A stretch of 64,000 nt of DNA from Mytilus trossulus (taxonomy: Eukaryota; Mollusca; Bivalvia; Mytilida; Mytilidae): positions 69,351,999 to 69,415,998 of the forward strand of contig NC_086382.1 in the NCBI RefSeq assembly GCF_036588685.1. Reading direction: 5' to 3'. Shown in pieces: positions 58,045-64,000 of this stretch (positions are counted from its first letter, which is position 1; each line of letters starts with the position of its first letter). The notes below the pieces were generated by a model. That model made no database searches. It saw nothing but the letters and a program-made list of their open reading frames with translations, and was not told where the DNA came from. Made by a program: the position numbers and the translations under genes.

Positions 58045-60122
58045 TTAGTAGCCTTTCACAGTATCAATAAACCCACTTGCTCTCGAAGACTTTTTATATT
58101 CCAGTGCAATAATATCATCGTAACGTCTCAATGTTACTCGGATGCCATTTACGATTATAACGCTACCAGCTAGCACATCACGTGATTTCTGACTATCTAA
58201 TAAAATGATCCATCTGAAAGACATTGGAAAGTACTGGAGAGATTTCATGCGACACTCTTTGTTTGAGAATAACAGAAGTTTCAGTTGATGGTACACGTCT
58301 TCATGTGAGGCATGACTTCCGCCCAGATCAAACATCAAAGCATTTGGAATAGGATCCGGTTGTGATTTTGTTTCACTTATTTTAGCGTACTTTTTAATTT
58401 CTGCCATTACGTCATCAAATATTTCATTAGAATACCTGCAAAATTAAGAATAGCATACAAGGTTCATTTTTTTGTGGAGTTTCTGTAAAATTGTGAATTA
58501 TTATACTGTTATATTTTACAAAGTTTAAATATAGTTCCATGATTCGAAATGTATCCGTACAATTTAAACAAGCGGGACTTAAATAAAAGAAATAAGCCAT
58601 ATGATACCATTCACACGCAACTTTTTTTTTAAAATAATACATTGATTTTTCAAAAGGTGTATCTTACAGGTAGTTTGTCCCTGCAAACTATTTTTGTAAT
58701 GCTCCCGCAACTAAAAACTTGGGAGCATATTGTTTTAGTATACCCTTGTCCGTTCGTCCGTCCGTAACATTATAGGTAACCGTATATATAGTTATTCAGC
58801 ATAACTCCACCTACAGATTGAATCCTAAGAAGTTTTCACTTTGCTGTCTGTTCGTATACATAATTTTAATAATTATATGGTCAGGGTTTAGATTTTTATA
58901 AATATTTTCTCTTTCGGGAGGTAGTTGAACTTTGTCAAATATGGTCAAATATTTGGGGGTATTTAAGCGGTCAAATGCTATAGTTAATTTTTAACACTTT
59001 GCATCTGCGAGGGCATCAATTGTGTCTCGCTGACAAAAGGAAATTTTAAGAAAATCCTATACTGACTTTGTTATAAAACAGTTACTTCAGAGTGGAGTAC
59101 AGGGACATCACTTTATCTAGTTAACAGTTGTTCTTGTTTTTAAGATCTTTTAATTTTACATCAGTAATCTAAACGCTGCACCATGAGTTGGTTGGCCAAT
59201 ATGGAATGTCCGTTTCACAGATGATAGTGGATATGTTCCTAATCTACAATTCCGTCCCTTTTTGCACGAATGTGACCTGCCGACTTAGAATTGTTACCGG
59301 GTTTGCAACAACATGAGCAACACGACGGGTGTCACATGTGGAGCATGATACATTGTATGCTTACCCTTCTAGAACACTTAAGATTAACCCCAGTTTTTGG
59401 TGGGGTTCGTGTTGCTTAGTTTTTAGTTTTCTATGCTATGTTTTGTGTTCTTTTGTTTGTCTTTTGTGGCCGTGATGTAGTCAGTTCATTTTTGATAAAT
59501 GAGGTATCTTTCTCCTCTCTTTGTCACCACTCTGCTCTAGATCACCAATACTAACATAATGATAAATAGACGAACTAAATGTGTATTATTACCTGTGAAA
59601 TAACTTTTTCAGTTCAAACTAATTCAACAAATTTTGCATGGGTGTCTTTAGATCGGAATCAGAAACATTAAACTGGACACATGTAACGGTTAAAGAACAT
59701 ACGCCATTGACGAACACAACTATGACGTCATTGACGGATCAAATACATGACGTCATAGCCAAATGGCTTAGATTTTGTAAGCTTTTTTAACACAATAATT
59801 TGAAAAAAAATATCACTTACTTGACTTTTTCTTTCTTTGGTGCACGAGGTGTGTTTGATTTGGAGGAAGATTTATTAAATGTAGAAACAGTGGGCACCGA
59901 TGTTTCTGATGATGTGTTCGTAGTTAACTTCACTGGTCCTTTCGTTATAAATGAATTTGATTTCGTCAGCATCTTCGGCTTCACACACTTTAGCCTAGTT
60001 TCACCTTCTTTTAGGGAAGATTCCAATTTTGTTTTCGTCTTTGCCTTTCGTCGCCATTTACGAGCGAACTTTGTCGGTCGGATTTGTTCTTGGATAACAA
60101 GCATTGCAATTCTACGAAACAT
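58045..60122 (-). CDS. Small basic protein, RRM-like fold candidate, paralogue 2 (complete, 230 aa)
   Basis: Exon 1 (59821-60122, 100 codons plus 2 nt) ends at a strong donor (GTCAA then GTAAGTGA). Exon 2 (58045-58435) follows an acceptor (ATTTTGCAG), and the phase-2 junction restores a lysine codon. The N-terminal third is strongly basic (ARKWRRKAKTKTK) and then Ser/Thr-rich (NTSSETSVPTVSTF, KSSSKSNTP), which may serve nuclear targeting; that is inference. Residues 130-225 form the conserved core: IPNALMFDLGG, ASHEDVYHQL, MKSLQYFPMSFRWIILLDS, IVNGIRVTLRRYDDI, LEYKKSSRASG. The start is supported by a TATA box about 50 bp upstream. No zinc knuckle, RNP consensus or catalytic motif is visible. 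The pattern also resembles small nucleic-acid-binding domains of retroelement ORF1 proteins, so domestication is possible but unproven. The 1.4-kb intron contains dispersed repeats. Confidence 0.75.
58690..59535 (+). repeat. Dispersed repeats in the paralogue 2 intron
   Basis: About 58690-58790 contains AACTTGGGAGCATATTGTTT and GTCCGTTCGTCCGTCCGT, a repeat piece common in mussels. About 59160-59530 is a longer element with TGCACGAATGTGACCTGCCG, ATGAGCAACACGACGGGTGT and TTTTTGGTGGGGTTCGTGTT. An inverted copy of its 3' part lies at 63555-63720. Confidence 0.7.
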
Positions 60123-60172
60123 TTTGAGTAAACCTCAGTCTCTTTACAGCGCAGTATATCAGTAAAACACTC

Positions 60173-60181
60173 CTATTTATA
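60173..60181 (-). promoter_or_regulatory. TATA box of paralogue 2
   Basis: The minus strand reads TATAAATAG, ending about 50 bp before the ATG at 60122. That predicts a 5' UTR of about 20-30 nt. The box fits the consensus well and is the only one so placed. Confidence 0.55.
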
Positions 60182-60819
60182 CACAAAATGTTACGTTTAA
60201 AAAAGACTTGTTATTTACATAGGTATTCTAAGTAGCTAGTAGAACAAATTATCACTTAAGATTCTAAACAGATAAATCAATTTTTTAGCATAAAGTAAAA
60301 CCAATTAAAGAATTTAATTTATATATATGTGGGTTAATAATTTAAATATCCTGTTTTTTATATATATATAAAACTTTTCATGTATGAAAACCACTTGATA
60401 TGTCTTTTATGGTATATAGATCAAACGAAAGATAAATCATTTTGATTAAAACACGAAAATGTCATAAAATCGTTAATCGTCTCCGTCTTAAAGTTTTTTG
60501 TAATCTTTTTAATTGAATGATATAACTTTTTAAAACTATAAATACATTTCTAAAATTTGGAAATAAGGCCAGTTATATCTGATACATAAATTGAATGATT
60601 TTCTTTGTACGCTGGTTTTCATTATGTTTTTATTTGTGTAGACACGGACTAATGTAGTGATCCCATTTAAACAGATTAAAATATACTAAAGCAAAACAGT
60701 ATATACTTCAGAAACATCCGGCGTTTGTTAGTCATGTGTAGGTGAAAAAAATGTCAAAATAGGTGCAATTTGGGTACCGTCACGTTATTGTTATGCGTTT
60801 GCTTTTCTGCATTGGTTAG
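60182..60819. other. Promoter-side spacer; nothing further seen
   Basis: AT-rich, including TATATATATAAAA near 60360. No supported exon. Confidence 0.4.
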
Positions 60820-61235
60820 AGGGATAGGGGGAGGATTGAGATCTCATAAACATGTTTAACCTATAATGGTTTACTTTTTAAATTGTTACTTGGATGGAGA
60901 GTTGTCTCATTGGCACTCACACCACATCTTCCTATATCTATTAACCCCGTCGCATTTTTGCGCCTGTCCTTAGTCAGGAGCCTCTGCATGGCCTTTGTTA
61001 GTCTTGTATTGTTTTTAATTTTAGTTTCTTGTGTACAATTTGGAGTTTAGTATGGGGTTCATTATCACTGAACTAGTATATATATTTGTTTAGGGGCCAG
61101 CTGAAGGACGCCTCCGGGTGCGGGAATTTCTCACTGCAATGAAGACCTGTTGGTGACCTTCTGATGTTGTCTGCTCTATGTTCGGATTGTTGTCTCTTTG
61201 ACACATTCCCCATTTCCATTCTCAATTATAATTGA
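60820..61235 (+). repeat. Retroelement 3' UTR copy (same family as 19965-20500, opposite orientation)
   Basis: Landmarks in order are AGGGGGAGGATTGAGATCTC, CCGTCGCATTTTTGCGCCTG, AGTCAGGAGCCTCTGCATGG, GAAGGACGCCTCCGGGTGCG and CACATTCCCCATTTCCATTC. A block ending CACATCTTCCTATATCT is inserted in it at about 60893-60940. No RT coding remains. Confidence 0.75.
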
Positions 61236-61689
61236 TTTTTTTTGTGCCATGATGTATATTGATAAAATGAAAATTGTGTAATTAAATGAGACAGCAACCC
61301 AAGAACAAATATAACCAAAAGATACTAGCTGTTACCCAGTGGACAACAGTAGAGGTATGTCAAGCTATTTGTTGCTCATTTTATTTGTAGTATGTTATAT
61401 ATATTTGCCTTCAATTACAAGCAAGGGTGTGTTGTCGAGAGCCTGTTTGTGTTTGGACACGCGACGTATAACAATCAGTAACCATGGATACTATATCTGC
61501 GTAAGATACCACTAGGTTATCGTTAACCTTAAATAAATAAGATTTTTTTCGCTCTAAAAGTATTTTATTTTATTCAATTGTGTTTTGAATAAATCACAAA
61601 AAGTATGTCCGATTGTAAGAAATGATGAGTGTGTCACTTTGACAAATTGTACACGACAATAAATGCAATGAATATATTTATTTTATTTT
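61236..61689. other. Spacer downstream of paralogue 3
   Basis: No supported exon. Two overlapping minus-strand AATAAA signals at 61677-61687 lie directly after the stop codon of the gene that ends at 61690. Confidence 0.5.
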
Positions 61690-62200
61690 TTAATTTACTT
61701 TTACTGTCTTCATAATTTTGGGTGCAGATTTCGCTTTTTTCATAGAAATCGGTAATTTCAAGTCTCTTTTCTCGCCTCTTATCTTTTCTAAATACAAATA
61801 CGTCTGGTGTTCTCTGCTTGTTATCTCATCTAAGGATTTTATGACAATTTGGACATCATCAAGTCTGAATCCAGCACGAACCATGTGATCTGCTTCCAAC
61901 TTGCTTGAAACTTCCACCAACCATCTGTTTCTCACAACAGTATCGCCAGCACGTACAGACAATGGGTCAAACTGTAGTTTTGTGATATCACAATTGAATT
62001 CGTTCACCAGCATATCTTTTACCTCTTTGTGAGAATACTTTTCATTTTCTGGTAGACTGAAGCACACCACTAGAGGATGTTTTTCTGGAGGTATTTTGAG
62101 TGTATGTGTAGCCGGGTAGCATCTATCTTCATATTTACTAGTATCCCATTTTTGGGGCAGAGCTGGCGATTCTTCAACATCCATATTGGCACCCGTCGAT
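61690..62200 (-). CDS. Small basic protein, RRM-like fold candidate, paralogue 3 (last exon)
   Basis: The exon opens after a TTTTATAAG acceptor in the same phase 2 as its two neighbours and runs 170 codons to the stop. An in-frame Met at 62184 would give 164 residues. The core reads HPLVVCFSLPENEKYSHKEV, MLVNEFNCDITKLQFDPLS, RWLVEVSSKLEADHMVRAGF, LDDVQIVIKSLDEI, REHQTYLYLEKIR. Positions RW-V-V-S near the middle, and K-S-L-D-E-I then EH-x-x-YL near the end, align with FRWVVLLDS and RRYDDI..LEYKKYL of the neighbours. A Lys-rich C-terminus (MKKAKSAPKIMKTVK) is added here. Exon 1 is not seen and may lie beyond the window end. A dispersed tandem repeat starts about 100 bp upstream, so a repeat-disrupted 5' end is also possible. 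Confidence 0.65.
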
Positions 62201-62302
62201 CTTATAAAATTGAAATATGATAGTAAAGTACAAGTAGAGCCTAGCACCAAAAAATATTTTAAACAAGAATGTGTCCATAGTACACGGATGCCCACTCCCA
62301 TT

Positions 62303-62712
62303 ATCATTTTCTATGTTCAGTGGACCGTGAAATTGGGATAAAAAATATAATTTGGCATTTAAATTAGAAAGATCATAACCTAAGGAACATGTGTACAAAG
62401 TTTCAAGTTGATTGGACTTCAACTAAATCAAAAGCTACCTTGACTAAAAACTTTAACCTGAAACTTGCACTATCATTTTCTATGTTCAGTGGACCGTGAA
62501 ATTGGGGTCAAAAGTCTAATCTGGCAATTAAATTAAAAAGATCATATCATAAGGAACATGTGTACTAAGTTTGAAGTTGATTGGACTTCAACTTCATCAA
62601 AAACTACCTTGACCAAAAACTTTAATCTGAACGAACGAACGGACGGACAGACGGAAGGACGGACGGACGCACAGACCAGAAAACATAATGCCCCTTTACT
62701 ATCGTAGGTGGG
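62303..62712 (+). repeat. Two tandem ~169-bp units ending in an ACGGACGG stretch
   Basis: ATCATTTTCTATGTTCAGTG starts at 62303 and again at 62472. Each copy continues through GACCGTGAAATTGGG, AAGGAACATGTGTAC and GATTGGACTTCAACT. The second ends in GAACGAACGAACGGACGGAC-like sequence and then AAACATAATGCCCCTTTACT. The minus frames at 62174-62422 and 62542-62892 lie in the repeat. Confidence 0.85.
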
Positions 62713-63554
62713 GCATGAAAACGTGTGTGAAATGTGCGTAGCCGTGGTAATTTTACTTTTATAAATACAGTTAATGTAGAATTTAACTATGTTGTAATAT
62801 TTGTTTTCGAAAACTGTTGGTGTAACAATTTCTTTTAAATAGACCAAACAAATTAGAAAGAAAGAAAAATAAACATCACGCTTAGTTTTCATGTGCTCCT
62901 ACATTTAATGTTTATTTTTTAAGGTATCAAATTCGATTGACTTTGACAACAAAAACCAGATGAAGTTAATTAGCATCCAGCAAATTTGAAACCATGCACC
63001 ACAAAATGAAATGTTTTTAACGATTATTATACGTTATGGATTTGGAATAAAGGTAAAAGTGCAAACAGCAGCCTTAGTTAAGTATATACATAAATTCATT
63101 TGTTCAATAATTTCCATACCATAATCAATATATTCACCAGAAATCGTTTTTATGACATTAATTTGGGGGGATTTCAAATTGTATCCAAATTGTCTACAGT
63201 TGCAATATGTTGACTGAATATATAATTAACTGAAAGTAAAATGTTTCCGAATAATGTTTTCATACCCTTTATCATTTATATTTTTTGTTTCACTGCCTAA
63301 TACAAATATTCATATATTTCTGATAAAAAATATGTTGACTGTCCCGTACAATTATTTATAATTAAATTTCATTTACACTAGATGGTCGCAATGTCCCATC
63401 GAGAATTGATACATTATTTTTTTAATAATAGCCATGCGCTATATTTTTTGGTGATTTGTTTTCCCCAAGAATTTAAAAGTCAATCATATTACAAGCTTTT
63501 CATCTTCCCGAGTCTCGGCGAGTTTGGAATAAATAATAAATAAAGGTCATTAAA
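62713..63554. other. Gene-free stretch; nothing seen
   Basis: I looked on the minus strand for a first exon of paralogue 3 (phase-2 donor after a basic N-terminal segment) and found none that I can defend. Confidence 0.4.
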
Positions 63555-63720
63555 AGAGGGGCTAAAGATATAAGAGGAACTCATAAATCGAAAATAAACT
63601 GACAAATAATACTACACAAGAAACAACATAGAAAACTAAAAACTGAGCAACACGAACCCTACCAAAAACAAGGGGTGATCTCAGGTGCTCGAGAAGTGTA
63701 AGCAGTGTTGCTCGTGATAC
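63555..63720 (-). repeat. Inverted 3' part of the GTTCGTGTTGCT repeat
   Basis: On the plus strand: GGAACTCATAAATCGAAAAT, AACTGAGCAACACGAACCCT, CCAAAAACAAGGGGTGATCT. It is the reverse complement of segments at 59340-59480. Confidence 0.7.
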
Positions 63721-64000
63721 AAAGCTATATTTTCCGTCAAGTCATAGTTTGTTTACTGTAAATGATGTATCATAGTGAATATGTGACCTTTTTGTATAAT
63801 AGCGCATGGCTGGTGAATATCTAATCATAATACATGTATGACTAACGACTTTTCATAGGTCAAGCTTATAATCGTCACAAGCCTTGACGAGTTTTTGGAT
63901 TAAACAAAAGCCATCAAATTATCAGTTTATGGTTTGTCTACTGTATCATAGTGAATATGTTACCTTTTAAGTAGATCTATATCTGGCTCATTAACCTCGC
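63721..64000. repeat. Terminal stretch with a short direct repeat
   Basis: ATCATAGTGAATATGTGACC near 63770 recurs as ATCATAGTGAATATGTTACC near 63945, each followed by TTTT and each preceded by GTTTGT/CTACTGTA-like sequence. The offset is about 176 bp, which suggests another partial tandem unit running off the window. Confidence 0.5.

Noticed and set aside
62542-62892. Minus-strand frame of 116 codons
   Set aside because: It overlaps the 169-bp tandem repeat and its ACGGACGG tail; the coding look comes from the repeat.

Overview
This window is nuclear DNA from an animal, almost certainly a bivalve mollusc and most likely a marine mussel close to Mytilus. The sequence is AT-rich. Its genes are split by GT-AG introns. 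It is crowded with short dispersed repeats I recognise from mussel genomes: 'CGCGTTTCGTCTACATAAG' blocks, 'CACATCTTCCTATATCT' retroelement tails, GTCCGTCC stretches and tRNA-derived SINE pieces. Nothing prokaryotic or organellar is visible. The species call is my inference from repeat families and gene types.

Layout. Bases 1-18100 hold no gene I can support and are a graveyard of repeats. They contain a tandem array with a period near 147-152 bp (878-1700), a TA-flanked inverted-repeat element (4578-5738), a 164-bp MITE (5763-5926), a TTA-flanked Harbinger-type element (10900-12466) and a 3.3-kb element with 75-bp inverted termini and a 5-bp target duplication (14766-18078). Bases 18268-25871 (minus) carry a single-pass receptor. 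It has a six-cysteine, CUB-like extracellular exon, a Thr-rich stalk, one membrane span and a tyrosine-rich tail with two YAVVDK motifs. Its introns are filled by two decayed reverse-transcriptase fragments and a MITE whose core is a minisatellite. Bases 26000-37500 have no supported gene. They hold a TGTC microsatellite and two TTAA-flanked MITEs.

Bases 37604-47229 (minus) are a tandem duplication of a FEM1-like ankyrin gene. The distal copy (43588-47229) is intact in two exons (558 aa). The proximal copy (37604-39960) has the same exon structure but carries a single 4-bp insertion that breaks its reading frame. Both copies end before the C-terminal VHL/BC-box of canonical FEM1 proteins. Bases 49300-52139 (plus) hold a complete secreted collagen-like C1q-domain protein (four coding exons, 328 aa), probably with a separate 5' non-coding exon. 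Bases 53001-62200 (minus) carry three related small genes of a family I do not recognise. They share a phase-2 intron and a domain whose predicted strand/helix order resembles an RRM or ferredoxin-like fold. The middle gene is complete (230 aa) with a TATA box.

How they fit together. The C1q protein and the receptor have the architecture of secreted recognition and signalling proteins, families that are greatly expanded in mussel innate immunity. I see no operon-like link between genes. The FEM1-like duplicates and the small-gene cluster look like local duplications. The best candidates for something undescribed are the small-gene family, the receptor tail, the 75-bp TIR element and the minisatellite-bearing MITE. 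Exon boundaries were read by hand from splice consensus and frame continuity; no alignment or expression evidence was available.
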